In this document: positions 8,772 through 18,725 of the stretch, piece after piece | How the letters are laid out: every line of letters starts with the position of its first letter | Numbering within the stretch: position 1 is the first letter of the stretch | The notes under the pieces: generated by a model | What the model was told of the DNA's origin: nothing | The model's database searches: none | Seen by the model: only the letters and a program-made list of their open reading frames with translations | NCBI GenBank assembly: GCA_947496175.1 | Contig: CANMBU010000004.1 | Span: forward strand, 1 to 64,000 | Direction: 5' to 3' | Length of the DNA stretch: 64,000 bases | Source of the DNA: an uncultured Roseovarius sp. | Lineage (GTDB): Bacteria > Pseudomonadota > Alphaproteobacteria > Rhodobacterales > Rhodobacteraceae | Program-made: the position numbers and the translations under genes

Positions 8772-9498
8772 CTGGATCAAACCCCGCTTCGCGCATCAGC
8801 CGGTTCGAGTTGGTTTCGATCACCTCCTCCAACTTGGACATAAACGTCTCTTTTTCCTTACCTGCCGGAATGCGTGGCAGGAACTCAACCACGGCCAGTC
8901 CCGGTTTGCGCATGATGCCCTTGCGGGGCCAGAAGACGCCCACATTGGTGGCCACTGGCACGCAATCCTGCCCGGTTTCTTCATAAAGAATGCCCGACCC
9001 GATCTTGTAGGGTGCTTTGACACCCGGTGCGATGCGCGTGCCTTGGGGATAGATGATCAACTGCCCAGGGGCCTGATGCCCTTTGGCCACGTCATCGACC
9101 ATTTTCTTGATGGCTTGGCTGCGTTTGCCGCGATCGACCGGCACGCAGCCCAGCCTGAGACCGTACTGCCCCAGGATAGGTGCATACATCAGCTCTCGTT
9201 TCATAATGAACTTGCCGGCCGGAACGGCGGCAAAGATGAGGATGATATCGAGGAAGGATTGATGCTTGGCCACGACCAGAACTTCATCTGTAGGTGGCGT
9301 GCCGCGCACTTCCGTCCGCAATCCCACCATCCAGCGCGCCGTCCATGTCACCCAGTGACACCAGGCTTTGCATCCGGCGTTGGCTCCGCGTCGGTCTAAC
9401 AGCGCCCAGGGAAAGAAGAGAATGCCCAAAGGGAGCATCATGAAGTAAATTTGTCCGACGAAGATGAGGGACCGCAGCCATTGAATAGCGTCTCTCAT
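8758..9498 (-). CDS. plsC: 1-acyl-sn-glycerol-3-phosphate acyltransferase
   Basis: From ATG at 9498, which overlaps the ftsX stop as ATGA, the product is 246 aa. One or two N-terminal membrane segments are followed by the acyltransferase HX4D motif in KHQSFLDIILI, the FIMKRELMYAPILG block, and YPQGTRIAPG (the family's EGTR block, here with Q in place of E). The family acylates lysophosphatidate to phosphatidate at the inner membrane. Coupling to ftsEX is a recurring arrangement in this group. The E-to-Q change in the third block is worth noting but is seen in some PlsC relatives. Confidence 0.93.
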   Translation of the reverse strand: MRDAIQWLRSLIFVGQIYFMMLPLGILFFPWALLDRRGANAGCKAWCHWVTWTARWMVGLRTEVRGTPPTDEVLVVAKHQSFLDIILIFAAVPAGKFIMKRELMYAPILGQYGLRLGCVPVDRGKRSQAIKKMVDDVAKGHQAPGQLIIYPQGTRIAPGVKAPYKIGSGILYEETGQDCVPVATNVGVFWPRKGIMRKPGLAVVEFLPRIPAGKEKETFMSKLEEVIETNSNRLMREAGFDPDGVS

Positions 9499-10400
9499 GA
9501 CAGGTCTTTCAACGTTTTGCGTGCCGCAGTCCGAGTGGCGGTGAAGGAAACAGCCGCAGCCAGCGGCGGGATGACGATCAGCCAAACCCATTGCCATCCG
9601 TGAAAGCCCAGACCTGTCAGAAACCCGCCTTCTTCCTGTGCCGAAGGCAATAGGAAAACGGCCAACCCGCCAAGCAGAACGCCGACTGCAGCGCCAAAAA
9701 GCGCGCGCAGGGTAAAGCGCCGCACAAAGGCACGCGCGATATAGCTGTCTTGCGCGCCCACAAGGCGTAGCACGGAGATAACTTGCGTGTTTGCCGACAG
9801 CGCGGCATTGGCGGCCAGAGTGATCATGGCCGCTGTTGTGCTCGCGATCAGCAATAGCGATACAAGCCCCAGTGTTCTAAGTCGTGACGCTGCATCGACC
9901 AGGGGTCGACGCCAGCGCGTATGATCGTCCAGAACAGCCCCGGGCACTTCGGCGGCAAGCCGCAGTCGCAGCCCTTCGGCGTCAAACCCGTCACCTTCCT
10001 CAATCACCTCTATAAGCTGAGGGATTGGCAGCGTTTCCACCGGTAGGTCAGGGCCAAACCATGGTTCTAGCAAAGCGCGCTGTTCCGCCTCATCAAGCGC
10101 GCGTGCCGACGCCACGCCGCTGGTGGTGTCCAGAACACGAAGCGCGGCGGCGGTCTGCGCCTGTATCTGGCCTTCAGGCGCTGAGATGCGAATGGTAGAG
10201 CTTTGCGCCAGTTCAGAGCCCCATCGATCAGCCAAGCGGCCAGTGGCCATGGAGAGCGCCACTGCGAACACTGCCAGAAACGCCATGGCGGCTGCACTGA
10301 ACAAAGTGAGCGACGCGGTGTAGCCCGTCGGTGGAACAACCCGGTCGGCTTGGGTGTCACCTGCAATCAGCTCTGCGACTTTCGAGACGTCAAACTTCAT
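9495..10400 (-). CDS. ftsX: Cell division protein FtsX (ABC permease)
   Basis: The product is 301 aa. It has a cytoplasmic N-terminus, a first transmembrane segment (LTLFSAAAMAFLAVFAVALS), a periplasmic domain of about 110 residues, and three further membrane segments, the FtsX topology. With FtsE it transduces ATP hydrolysis across the inner membrane at the division septum to control peptidoglycan hydrolases. It overlaps ftsE at its start and plsC at its end (both ATGA), so translation is coupled across all three genes. Confidence 0.92.
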   Translation of the reverse strand: MKFDVSKVAELIAGDTQADRVVPPTGYTASLTLFSAAAMAFLAVFAVALSMATGRLADRWGSELAQSSTIRISAPEGQIQAQTAAALRVLDTTSGVASARALDEAEQRALLEPWFGPDLPVETLPIPQLIEVIEEGDGFDAEGLRLRLAAEVPGAVLDDHTRWRRPLVDAASRLRTLGLVSLLLIASTTAAMITLAANAALSANTQVISVLRLVGAQDSYIARAFVRRFTLRALFGAAVGVLLGGLAVFLLPSAQEEGGFLTGLGFHGWQWVWLIVIPPLAAAVSFTATRTAARKTLKDLS

Positions 10401-11074
10401 AGATCAGCACCCGCCAGTTGCAGCCGCTGATTGGAGATACGCAGAACACGAGCCTGTACGTGGCTTTTGGCCGCTCGGATCAAGGCCAGGTCATGGGTGG
10501 CCACCATGATGGTCTTGCCCATCCGGTTGAGTTCGATGAGCAGGCGCAACAGACGTTGCGACATGTCCCAGTCAACATTGCCCGTTGGTTCATCGGCCAG
10601 AATGGCATCGGGCGACATGATCACGGCCCGTGCCAACGCAGCACGCTGCCGTTCCCCGCCGGACAGTTCGGGTGGTAACGCGCTTGCCCGGCTTTTCAAG
10701 CCAACCCAGTTCATCAATTCACTCAAATTGGCGGATTGGCTGAGAATATCACGACCTGATACCAACAAGGGCAGCGCGATGTTATCCGAGACGTTCATGT
10801 GATCGAGAAACTGACAGTCTTGGTGCACAACGCCGATCCTGCGCCGCGCCATGGCGATGTCATCACGTTCCATTGCGTGCACGTCCTGGCCGAAAAGGGT
10901 CACGTGCCCCGCTGTTGCAAACAACGCGCCGTAACACAATTTTAGCAGAGTTGTTTTACCAGATCCCGATGGCCCGGTCAGGAAATGGAATGATCCGGGC
11001 TGAAGCTTGAGCGAGATATCACTCAGCAATTCACCGCCGCCATAGCTATAGGCCACACTGTCCAGTTCGATCAA
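10397..11074 (-). CDS. ftsE: Cell division ATP-binding protein FtsE
   Basis: This ABC ATPase carries Walker [13 protein letters not shown], signature LSGGERQR and Walker B AILADEPTG. The family N-terminus is normally MIEL…VAYSYGG; here IELDSVAYSYGG is preceded by a TTG (11074) with GAGG nine bases upstream, giving 225 aa. A GTG at 11089 (230 aa) is the alternative. No ATG lies near the conserved start, so a non-ATG initiation codon is probable. It powers FtsX at the septum. A divergent gene starts at 11245, so the gap holds both promoters. Confidence 0.92.
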   Translation of the reverse strand: MIELDSVAYSYGGGELLSDISLKLQPGSFHFLTGPSGSGKTTLLKLCYGALFATAGHVTLFGQDVHAMERDDIAMARRRIGVVHQDCQFLDHMNVSDNIALPLLVSGRDILSQSANLSELMNWVGLKSRASALPPELSGGERQRAALARAVIMSPDAILADEPTGNVDWDMSQRLLRLLIELNRMGKTIMVATHDLALIRAAKSHVQARVLRISNQRLQLAGADL

Positions 11075-11244
11075 AACCCGCGCCCTCACTTCATTTGTTC
11101 CTACATGCCTCACGAGACACAGTTGTGCAACGATCACGAGGGTCAAACCTTTGCCTCTTTTACAGTGCGGCTTTTACCCCTATGGTTTGAGCAATTCCAA
11201 GACGCGCACGGGCCGTGCCGTAGCGCCATGCAAAGGGTGGACTT

Positions 11245-12210
11245 ATGCGGCTAATTTGCCCGAATTGCGGGGCACAATACGAAGTTCCAGACGAAGTCAT
11301 TCCGACATCGGGGCGCGATGTGCAATGCTCGGATTGCGGCAACACGTGGTTTCAGCATCACCCGGATCATCAACCCGAGCCTGAAGAAGAAGAAGACGTC
11401 GCAGCGGATTGGGTTGAAGATGCCGAGGAAGATGCGTCTGAGGCGCAGGCTTCGGTTGCTGATGAACCCAAAGATGTAAGCAACCAAGATGCACAAGACG
11501 ATGACGCCGAAGAGAGCGTTTCCGACGTTGACCGGATGGTCGAAGCGCATGGTGAGATCACAGAGGACTTCGAGGAAGACTACGCTGACGACAACGCGGA
11601 TGAAGAGCCTCAGCCCCCGAGCGCAGTGTTCCCGCGGCAGCTCGATCCATCGGTTGCCGAAGTTCTGCGTGAAGAAGCCGAATTAGAAACCAGCGCACGC
11701 GCTTCTGATCAGCAAGGTGGCCTGGAAACCCAACAAGAGCTTGGCCTGGACGCTCAGGACAGCGCTGCACAGCAACGCTCGGAAGAGGCGCGAAGCCGAA
11801 TGGCGCGTTTGCGCGGAGATGATGTCGCAGAACCTGCCATAAAAGATGAGACCGAAGAGATTGATATCGACTCCACCCTTGATGATCAGGCGTCGCGCCG
11901 AAATCTTCTTCCGGATATTGATGAAATCAATTCGTCATTGGGTCCGGAAAATGCCGGTGAGCCCAGCGTTGCGATCTCAGATCAGCCAGTCCCGGTGGCG
12001 GCACGCAAAAGCGGGTTCCGCACAGGGTTTCGTCTCGCAGTCATTTTGGCTTTGATTGGGTTGTTGGTTTACATCTTTGCCCCACAGCTGGCCGAAGCAG
12101 TGCCTGCTCTTTCTGAACCGTTGATGCAATATCAGAACATGGTTGATGGATGGCGATCTGGGCTTGATGGTGTGATTACAAATTTTGCGTCGTCTTTGTC
12201 AGACCAGTAG
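11245..12210 (+). CDS. MJ0042-type zinc-ribbon, single-pass membrane protein
   Basis: The 321-aa protein starts with a four-cysteine zinc ribbon (C5, C8, C28, C31; ICPNCGAQYEVPDEVIP), matching the MJ0042 zinc-finger family. A very acidic, low-complexity region covers about residues 45-250. It is followed by one transmembrane helix (about 262-282) and a short C-terminal tail. The N-terminal ribbon is presumably cytoplasmic. It is divergent from ftsEX and convergent with the TIGR02302 gene. The start has a good AAGGGTGG Shine-Dalgarno. Function unknown; a regulatory or scaffold role at the membrane is a guess. Confidence 0.88.
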   Translation: MRLICPNCGAQYEVPDEVIPTSGRDVQCSDCGNTWFQHHPDHQPEPEEEEDVAADWVEDAEEDASEAQASVADEPKDVSNQDAQDDDAEESVSDVDRMVEAHGEITEDFEEDYADDNADEEPQPPSAVFPRQLDPSVAEVLREEAELETSARASDQQGGLETQQELGLDAQDSAAQQRSEEARSRMARLRGDDVAEPAIKDETEEIDIDSTLDDQASRRNLLPDIDEINSSLGPENAGEPSVAISDQPVPVAARKSGFRTGFRLAVILALIGLLVYIFAPQLAEAVPALSEPLMQYQNMVDGWRSGLDGVITNFASSLSDQ

Positions 12211-12243
12211 CGCTGACATTCAACGGTTCGCACCGCTCTACTC

Positions 12244-14850
12244 TCAGAAGCGGTCCAGCAACCTGCGCAGATAATCCAACTCGATCTCGGGTCGCCCTGT
12301 TTCCCCTGATCTGCGGCGGATCTCATCCAAAAGCTCACCTGCACGGCGATAAATGTCGTCGCGTGCTGTGAATTCACCCTGATCGCCAGCCAACCCGCGT
12401 TGGGAGCGGCCAAGAGGATCACGTTCGCCGAATTGACCCAGGCTCTCGCTTTGCGCCTGACCCTGGCCCGGCTGGCCCTCGTTGTTCTCAGCCATGGCCT
12501 CACCCAGGTTGCGCATGCCATCGCGCAGCGCTTCCATGGCTTCCGCCTGCCGGTCAATAGCCTCTGCCAGATCATCGCCGCGCAACGCGTCTTCTGCGCC
12601 ATCCATCGCGCGACCTGCACGATCAAGGGAGTCGCGTGCTGCATCGCCGGCTTCTCCGCCCAAGTTGGGCAATCCATCCTGCTGGCGCTGCAATTCCTGT
12701 CTTAGGGCGCGTTGACGGTCTGCAAGACTTTCCGCAAGACCGCCGCCTTGTTGCCCTTCCGCAGTCTGGCTGTCGCCGCCTTGGCCGGATCCTGGTTCCT
12801 GTCCTTCGCCCTGGCCTTGCGTGCCTTCGTGGCTCTGACCTTGCCCTTGACCTCCATTGCGGCCTTCGTTGCCGTCGGATTCACCAGCTTGCGCGCCTGG
12901 GTTGAATTGCTCCTGCAAGTCGCGGAACGCTTCATCAGTCAACCCTTGCTGATTGCGAAGCGTGTCGGCCAGCCCTTCCATGGCCTGTTGCCCGGGGCTT
13001 TCGCCATTCTGTCCCTGACCTTGCGTGACCTGAAGGTTTTCCATCATCTGCTGGAACTCTTCCAAAGCCTGCTGTGCCTCAGCGAAGCGACCTTGCTCCA
13101 TCAATTCCTGGATCCGGTCCATCATCTCTTGAAGATCCTGCTGATCGAGCGTCTGCATATTTTCAGCTTGCTGCTGCTGACCACCCTGTTCGCCTTCGCG
13201 CTGTGCTTGTTGCGTGCGTTGGCGAAGATAGTCTTGCGTGGCATCCCGCAACTCTTGCATCAAACGTGCGATTTCCTCCTCGCTGGCCCCGTTGCGCATG
13301 GCTTCGCTCAGGCGCTCCTGAGCCGCGCGCATCCGTTCCAAAGCATCTCCAATATCGCCATCTTCGAGCACAATTGCGAGATCCCACAGCGCCTCGGCAA
13401 TCTCGGCCTGCGTTTCATCCGTCAAACCGTTGTGCCGCACCAGCGTATCAAGCCGTCGCAGGATCACGCGCATGCGCAAGTAAGCGGTATCTGACCGAAA
13501 CAGCCCGTCTTCTGGTGCATGTGAGACCGCACGCAGCATTTGCACCACGCGCTTGGCATTGCTCTTGGCCCATAACAAATCCCGACGTTGTTCGATGACC
13601 GATGCGGCCAGCGGATCAAAGAACCGCCGCGCCGGCAGATCCATCAACAAGGCTTCGCTTGTACCGGTTTGAGCCGAGGCATCGCTGACTTCGAGCGTCA
13701 AGGTTACCGGAAGATGCGCCCATGGATGCTCTGACAGGTTCTCGATCAGTGCTTCGGAGAACTCATCCCGCCCCCCGGTGATGGGCATCGGCAGATCAAG
13801 CACAATCGGCTCTCTGAGATCAGGCTCTGCTGTCAAACCGTGCCGACGGTCAACCGCAGCCAAATCCAGCGTGAATGTCGCTTTGCCGCCCTCCACGCCA
13901 TAGTCATCGCTGGCCTCAAAAGCCTGACTCATCTGACCATCAAAAGTGACCTCAAGATCGGCGGGGTTCGCCGCCACGTTTGGGGGCGCATCCTGGATGG
14001 CGGTGACGGTCCACTCTTTGCCGCCGGGACCATCAATGCGCAAAGTACCATCGGAGTTGATCACAAACTCCTGTTCCGTATCAGTGGCCGCGCCGAGGTC
14101 CTCTGTCCGACCGGATACCGTTTCGGCCACGCTAAGGTCGCCTACATCTGTGTAAAGCCGGATGGTGACGCGACTGCCTTGGGGCACGCGAATGCTGCCT
14201 TCCTGATCATTCAGGTAGAGACTGGGCAGGTTTGTGTAGGCAGGTGGTTCGATCCAGCCCTCCCATGTCGGGCCGCTGGCCACCTGTGGCGGCGCGCCGA
14301 CGCCCAGTTGCGTCACCGTGCCCGCGCGCCAGACTGAACCAAAGAGCATTGCCACCACGAGACCAAGAAGCGCCACGTAACGCAGGCCAAATGGATCGCG
14401 TCGCGAGAGCTTGAGATCAGGTTCAACTGCTTTCGCGGTTGCCGCCCGGTCTTCCATCCGCCGCAAATGCGCGCGCCAGAGCTGTTCTGAACCTGCGTCG
14501 CCTTCACCGATGGCTTGTTGATCCGAAAGCGCGGCCAGCGGATGCCCGGGAAGGGCGGCGTCCATGCGGTCGATGGCTTCTTGTCGGTTTGGCCAGCGAA
14601 ACCGCATTGCGCCTTTGAATGCGAAAAAAAATGCACCCATTACCGCAAGCGTTCCAATGATCCAGACCGCTTCGACTTGCGCCAATTCGTGCAGCCCAAG
14701 CATCAAGGCAGCAGCCACGGCAATTACGATGCTCCACAAAGGCCAGAAGGCATGCACAACACGCTCTGCGATCAGCCCCGCCCAAGTCAATGAAAGCGGT
14801 CTGCGCAGGCGTTTCAGTACAGGTGTCAGACGCGTCTGCCCTTGTGACAT
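12244..14850 (-). CDS. TIGR02302/DUF4175 family membrane protein with Gln-rich coiled coil
   Basis: The product is 868 aa. Two transmembrane segments lie near residues 30-80 and a third near 155-175. A large region, probably periplasmic, follows, and then a long Gln/Glu/Gly-rich, coiled-coil-prone segment (roughly 560-840) with repeated QGQG/EGQ stretches. This matches the alphaproteobacterial TIGR02302 (DUF4175) family, whose function is not established. lysA is immediately upstream on the same strand (36-base gap), so co-transcription is likely. Confidence 0.9.
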   Translation of the reverse strand: MSQGQTRLTPVLKRLRRPLSLTWAGLIAERVVHAFWPLWSIVIAVAAALMLGLHELAQVEAVWIIGTLAVMGAFFFAFKGAMRFRWPNRQEAIDRMDAALPGHPLAALSDQQAIGEGDAGSEQLWRAHLRRMEDRAATAKAVEPDLKLSRRDPFGLRYVALLGLVVAMLFGSVWRAGTVTQLGVGAPPQVASGPTWEGWIEPPAYTNLPSLYLNDQEGSIRVPQGSRVTIRLYTDVGDLSVAETVSGRTEDLGAATDTEQEFVINSDGTLRIDGPGGKEWTVTAIQDAPPNVAANPADLEVTFDGQMSQAFEASDDYGVEGGKATFTLDLAAVDRRHGLTAEPDLREPIVLDLPMPITGGRDEFSEALIENLSEHPWAHLPVTLTLEVSDASAQTGTSEALLMDLPARRFFDPLAASVIEQRRDLLWAKSNAKRVVQMLRAVSHAPEDGLFRSDTAYLRMRVILRRLDTLVRHNGLTDETQAEIAEALWDLAIVLEDGDIGDALERMRAAQERLSEAMRNGASEEEIARLMQELRDATQDYLRQRTQQAQREGEQGGQQQQAENMQTLDQQDLQEMMDRIQELMEQGRFAEAQQALEEFQQMMENLQVTQGQGQNGESPGQQAMEGLADTLRNQQGLTDEAFRDLQEQFNPGAQAGESDGNEGRNGGQGQGQSHEGTQGQGEGQEPGSGQGGDSQTAEGQQGGGLAESLADRQRALRQELQRQQDGLPNLGGEAGDAARDSLDRAGRAMDGAEDALRGDDLAEAIDRQAEAMEALRDGMRNLGEAMAENNEGQPGQGQAQSESLGQFGERDPLGRSQRGLAGDQGEFTARDDIYRRAGELLDEIRRRSGETGRPEIELDYLRRLLDRF

Positions 14851-14886
14851 ATGCCTTTCCCTTTTCGCTCCAGCGCAAAGATTACG

Positions 14887-16152
14887 CTACAGCCATTCTG
14901 GAATGGTATCGCGATTTATCATCTCGTCAAAGGTTGGACGCGGTCGGATGACGGCAAATTGATGCTCATGCACCAGAACTTCCGGCACAAGAGGCCGCGT
15001 ATTGTACTCGCTTGCCATGACGGCGCCGTAAGCTCCAGCACTGCGAAACGCCACCAAATCCCCTTCTGACACAGGCGGCATAAGGCGCTCCTTGGCAAAT
15101 GTGTCACCAGATTCGCAAACCGGGCCGACGACATCGTATTTTGACTGTTCGATGCCTGGATGAGGCTCAGTGACCGGAATGATGTCGTGATAGGCCTCGT
15201 ACATCGCTGGACGGATCAAATCATTCATTGCCCCGTCCAGTATCAGGAAATCGCGCCCCTCACCGGATTTGACATAGATCACCTTGGTGACAAGGATCCC
15301 CGCATTGCCTGCCACAAGCCGACCAGGCTCTATTTCTATCTCACAGTCCAAATGCCCTACGGTTTCTTTAATCAGTTCACCGTATTCGACGGGCAACGGT
15401 GGGGCTTCGTTAGACCGTGTGTAAGGAATGCCGAGCCCACCTCCTAAATCCAGGCGCGTGATCTCGTGCCCATCGGCGCGCAGAACTTCTGTCAGCTCGG
15501 CGACTTTCTGATAGGCAAGGCGAAATGGCTCCAACTCGGTCAGTTGGCTGCCGATATGCACGTCAATGCCAATGACCTTAAGACCGGGCAAACGCGCGGC
15601 CTCGGCATAGACCTCGCGCGCACGCGCAATGGGAATACCGAACTTGTTCTCGCTTTTGCCCGTGGCAATTTTGGCGTGGGTTTTGGCATCCACATCCGGG
15701 TTCACACGTACAGTGATCGGGGCTTCGACCCCCAAAGAGCTGGCCACCTCGCTCAAAGCCTGCATTTCAGGCTCACTTTCCACATTGAACTGCCGAATGC
15801 CGCCTTCCAATGCCACTCGCATCTCATCACGGGTTTTGCCCACACCGGAAAACACAATGCGATCTCCGGGAACACCCGCCGCTTTGGCCCGCAGGTATTC
15901 GCCGCCGGATACAACGTCCATACCAGCCCCCGCCTGAGCTAGCGTTTTCAGGATTGCCTGATTGCTTGCGGCTTTCATGGCATAGCAAACCAAATGGGGA
16001 ATGCCGTCCAATGCCTCGTCAAACAGTCGAAAATGCCGGGTCAGTGTGGCCGTAGAATAGCAGTAGAAGGGCGTGCCAACCTCGGCTGCGATATCCGCCA
16101 CTGGCACATCCTCGGCATGCAAAGCGCCGTCTTTGTAGAGAAAGTGGTCCAT
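14887..16152 (-). CDS. lysA: Diaminopimelate decarboxylase
   Basis: The 421-aa PLP enzyme decarboxylates meso-diaminopimelate to L-lysine, the last step of lysine synthesis. The PLP lysine is K60 in LVCYAMKAASNQ. The fold-III signature appears as DVHIGSQ and GGGLGIPY, and the catalytic-cysteine motif as GPVCESGDTFAK. Length is normal. It lies downstream of argH and the two small genes after it, all leftward, grouping lysine and arginine synthesis. Confidence 0.97.
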   Translation of the reverse strand: MDHFLYKDGALHAEDVPVADIAAEVGTPFYCYSTATLTRHFRLFDEALDGIPHLVCYAMKAASNQAILKTLAQAGAGMDVVSGGEYLRAKAAGVPGDRIVFSGVGKTRDEMRVALEGGIRQFNVESEPEMQALSEVASSLGVEAPITVRVNPDVDAKTHAKIATGKSENKFGIPIARAREVYAEAARLPGLKVIGIDVHIGSQLTELEPFRLAYQKVAELTEVLRADGHEITRLDLGGGLGIPYTRSNEAPPLPVEYGELIKETVGHLDCEIEIEPGRLVAGNAGILVTKVIYVKSGEGRDFLILDGAMNDLIRPAMYEAYHDIIPVTEPHPGIEQSKYDVVGPVCESGDTFAKERLMPPVSEGDLVAFRSAGAYGAVMASEYNTRPLVPEVLVHEHQFAVIRPRPTFDEMINRDTIPEWL

Positions 16153-16176
16153 GACGCTTCTTCTTGACTTGAATAC

Positions 16177-16497
16177 TCAGTTGCCCGGCGTATCGCCGTG
16201 CCGCATTCTCAAAAACAGATAGAGCGGCAATCCGCAACTGACACCGATACAAAATGTTGCCGGAATAGCCAGAAACCCAAGCCAATCGCGCCTCTTGCCG
16301 CTTTCCCAAATGACCCAGAAGGTCAGCGCAACAGCGGCAATCGTGAGATCCCAGACAAGACCGCTTGTGGCGGCATTGACGTGCCACGCGTCGACCATGG
16401 CCATGATGTCATAGCCGTTTTCGTTAAACCATTGCATGAAATAGGCCATCGGGTGGATCGCCCCCCAAATGGCCAGCGCCAGAAACAGGTATCTCAA
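16177..16497 (-). CDS. DUF2834 family small membrane protein
   Basis: The product is 106 aa with three hydrophobic helices and the DUF2834-like pattern MAYFMQWFNENGYDI then WDLTIAAVALTFWVIWE. Translation most likely starts at TTG 16497, overlapping the TGA of the upstream lipoprotein gene, because the conserved N-terminal helix begins there and no ATG precedes it. Function of the family is unknown. It is coupled to the lipoprotein and argH genes upstream and lysA follows after 24 bases. Confidence 0.85.
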   Translation of the reverse strand: MRYLFLALAIWGAIHPMAYFMQWFNENGYDIMAMVDAWHVNAATSGLVWDLTIAAVALTFWVIWESGKRRDWLGFLAIPATFCIGVSCGLPLYLFLRMRHGDTPGN

Positions 16498-16757
16498 AAG
16501 AAGGTTCCCAATGTTACGCTAACATTGCCACGATTGAGCGTCGTTGCGACACCCGCGCCCACGCCCCTTGACCCACCTGACAGTACGACTGAGGTCGACG
16601 TGGTGGTCTGCGGCTTATTCTGAGACACGGTCTCATCCGCCTCAGCCTCATCCTCATCCACAGCCGGTGCATCTTCCTGACCGGGGGGGATAGGCTCTCC
16701 ATCGACGCCGCAGGCCATGAGCGCCAGCAAGCCGGCAAACGCAATCCATACTCTCAT
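16494..16757 (-). CDS. Small lipoprotein downstream of argH
   Basis: From ATG 16757, which overlaps the argH stop as ATGA, the product is 87 aa. A short signal peptide ends in the lipobox ALMAC (Cys16), followed by a Glu/Asp-rich linker and a Ser/Gly/Val-rich tail. No domain is recognisable. Small argH-linked lipoproteins are common in Rhodobacteraceae (from memory of that gene order). Likely periplasmic and lipid-anchored; function unknown. Confidence 0.78.
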   Translation of the reverse strand: MRVWIAFAGLLALMACGVDGEPIPPGQEDAPAVDEDEAEADETVSQNKPQTTTSTSVVLSGGSRGVGAGVATTLNRGNVSVTLGTFF

Positions 16758-18145
16758 TTCAGTGCCTCCTTCCAACGTGCGATCTGCTCGCGCACACGCA
16801 CTGGGGATGTGCCGCCATAACTCGTGCGCGAGGCCACGGAGTTGTGTACGCCTAGAACATCATAGACCGATTCACTAATTTCGCCATGCACCGATTGCAT
16901 GTCGGCCAGGCTCAGCTCGGGCAGATCACATCCCTTCGCTTCCGCCATAGCCACGAGGGCCCCGGTAATGTGATGCGCCTCGCGGAAGGGCAGGCCAAGC
17001 ACACGCACAAGCCAGTCCGCCAGATCAGTAGCGGTGGAAAAGCCTGACCCAGCGGCGGCTTCCAGGCTCTCGCGATTGGCGGACATGTCGCGCACCATGC
17101 CATTCATGGCGGCCAGAGCCAGCATAAGGTTGTCGGCTGCATCAAAGACCTGTTCCTTGTCCTCCTGCATGTCCTTTGAATACGTCAGCGGCAGGCCCTT
17201 CATCACCGTCATCAGCGCCACATTAGCCCCGAAAATCCGCCCGATCTTGGCGCGAATAAGCTCTGCTGCATCCGGGTTTTTCTTTTGTGGCATGATAGAG
17301 GAGCCGGTTGAGAAGCGGTCTGACAAAGCCACAAAACGGAATTGCGCCGAGGACCAGATCACCAGTTCCTCTGCCAAACGGCTGAGATGCATCGCACAAA
17401 TGCTGGCTGTGTTGAGAAACTCCAGCGCAAAATCCCTGTCACTCACGGCATCAAGGCTATTGGCAGCAGGGCGATCAAAGCCCAGTTCCTTGGCTGTCAT
17501 ATCCCGATCTATCGGAAACGAGGTGCCAGCGAGCGCTGCCGCCCCCAGCGGGCTTTCGTTCATCCGCGCCCGCGCATCCCGCACACGGCTCAGATCACGG
17601 CCAAACATCTCGACATAGGCCATCATGTGGTGGCCCCATGTCACCGGCTGTGCGGTTTGCAAATGAGTAAAGCCGGGCATTACCCAATCAGCCCCTTGCT
17701 CGGCTTGACCCAGAAAGGCGTGGATCAAAGTCACCAGCGCCTCTTCAAATGCATCCAGCTGATCCCGCACCCAGAGTTTGAAATCTGTGGCAACCTGATC
17801 GTTGCGGCTGCGCCCTGTGTGCAATCGACCTGCAGGCTCACCAATGATCGCTTTCAAACGCGCCTCGACATTCATGTGAATGTCCTCCAACGCGGTGGAA
17901 AACTCGAATGATCCACCTTCGATTTCTGACAAGACCGTGAGCAGGCCTTCCCGAATGGCCTCGGCATCCTTATCACTCAGTATGCCGGTGCTCGCCAACA
18001 TGGCGGTATGGGCCCTTGAGCCTTCGATATCCTGGGCTGCCAACCGCTTGTCGAAACCGATTGAGGCATTAATTGCCTCCATAATCGCATCCGGCCCAGC
18101 GGCAAAGCGGCCGCCCCACATCTGGTTTGAGGTCTTGTTTGTCAT
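16754..18145 (-). CDS. argH: Argininosuccinate lyase
   Basis: The 463-aa enzyme cleaves argininosuccinate to arginine and fumarate. The family signature [12 protein letters not shown] is intact, as are [14 protein letters not shown] near the substrate site and AQPVTWGHH, which holds the catalytic-base region. It starts the leftward run argH-lipoprotein-DUF2834-lysA-TIGR02302, with ATGA overlaps in the first part. The TlpA-like gene diverges 22 bases upstream. Confidence 0.97.
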   Translation of the reverse strand: MTNKTSNQMWGGRFAAGPDAIMEAINASIGFDKRLAAQDIEGSRAHTAMLASTGILSDKDAEAIREGLLTVLSEIEGGSFEFSTALEDIHMNVEARLKAIIGEPAGRLHTGRSRNDQVATDFKLWVRDQLDAFEEALVTLIHAFLGQAEQGADWVMPGFTHLQTAQPVTWGHHMMAYVEMFGRDLSRVRDARARMNESPLGAAALAGTSFPIDRDMTAKELGFDRPAANSLDAVSDRDFALEFLNTASICAMHLSRLAEELVIWSSAQFRFVALSDRFSTGSSIMPQKKNPDAAELIRAKIGRIFGANVALMTVMKGLPLTYSKDMQEDKEQVFDAADNLMLALAAMNGMVRDMSANRESLEAAAGSGFSTATDLADWLVRVLGLPFREAHHITGALVAMAEAKGCDLPELSLADMQSVHGEISESVYDVLGVHNSVASRTSYGGTSPVRVREQIARWKEALK

Positions 18146-18167
18146 GTTCCAGCCCCTCGGAGGCCCT

Positions 18168-18725
18168 ATGAAAGTAAAGTCTTTGGTCCTTTATATGGCC
18201 CTTGCGTTCGGTGCAAATGCGGCGCTCGCGGATTCTGCGCAAATCGCGGAGTTGCGTGAAGGGGATATGAAAAAGCTCGTGGTACATTCAGAGCCCTTGA
18301 AAGTGTCCGACACGCCATTCAATGCCGAGGATGGTGGGCAAATGTCTCTCAAGGATTTTAAAGGCAAAGTCACAGCAGTGAATTTCTGGGCCGTGTGGTG
18401 CGCACCATGCCGTCACGAAATGCCGATGTTGTCGGACCTTCAAACGGAACTTGGCGGTGATGATTTCGAAGTCGTCACGATTGCGATGGGACGCAACGCG
18501 CCGCAGGCAATGGTGCAGTTCTTTGGCGAGATCGGTGTTGAAAACCTGCCATTGCATGCGGACCCGCGTATGGGATTGTCGCGCGAAATGGGTGTTTTTG
18601 GCTTGCCCGTCACGATCCTTCTGGATCGCAACGGACAAGAGGTCGCGCGGTTGCAGGGGGATGCACAGTGGAACTCGGACAGTGCCAAGAATATCATCCG
18701 CGCGATGATGAAAGCCGGGACCTAA
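18168..18725 (+). CDS. TlpA-like periplasmic thiol-disulfide oxidoreductase
   Basis: ATG 18168 has a CGGAGG Shine-Dalgarno five bases upstream and gives 185 aa. A signal peptide (about residues 1-22, cleavage ALA-DSA) precedes a thioredoxin-fold domain with the redox pair in [16 protein letters not shown] and the cis-proline segment GLPVTIL. The TlpA/ResE group works in the periplasm, typically reducing cytochrome-c apoproteins or metal-binding thiols; this member's partner is not visible. The N-terminus has a single hydrophobic stretch, so it could instead stay membrane-anchored. It overlaps the stop of the convergent small gene. Confidence 0.92.
   Translation: MKVKSLVLYMALAFGANAALADSAQIAELREGDMKKLVVHSEPLKVSDTPFNAEDGGQMSLKDFKGKVTAVNFWAVWCAPCRHEMPMLSDLQTELGGDDFEVVTIAMGRNAPQAMVQFFGEIGVENLPLHADPRMGLSREMGVFGLPVTILLDRNGQEVARLQGDAQWNSDSAKNIIRAMMKAGT

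Noticed and set aside
12712..13494. 260-codon plus-strand open frame
   Set aside because: It is antisense to the Gln-rich part of the TIGR02302 gene; the low-complexity strand creates a hydrophobic Leu-rich shadow.
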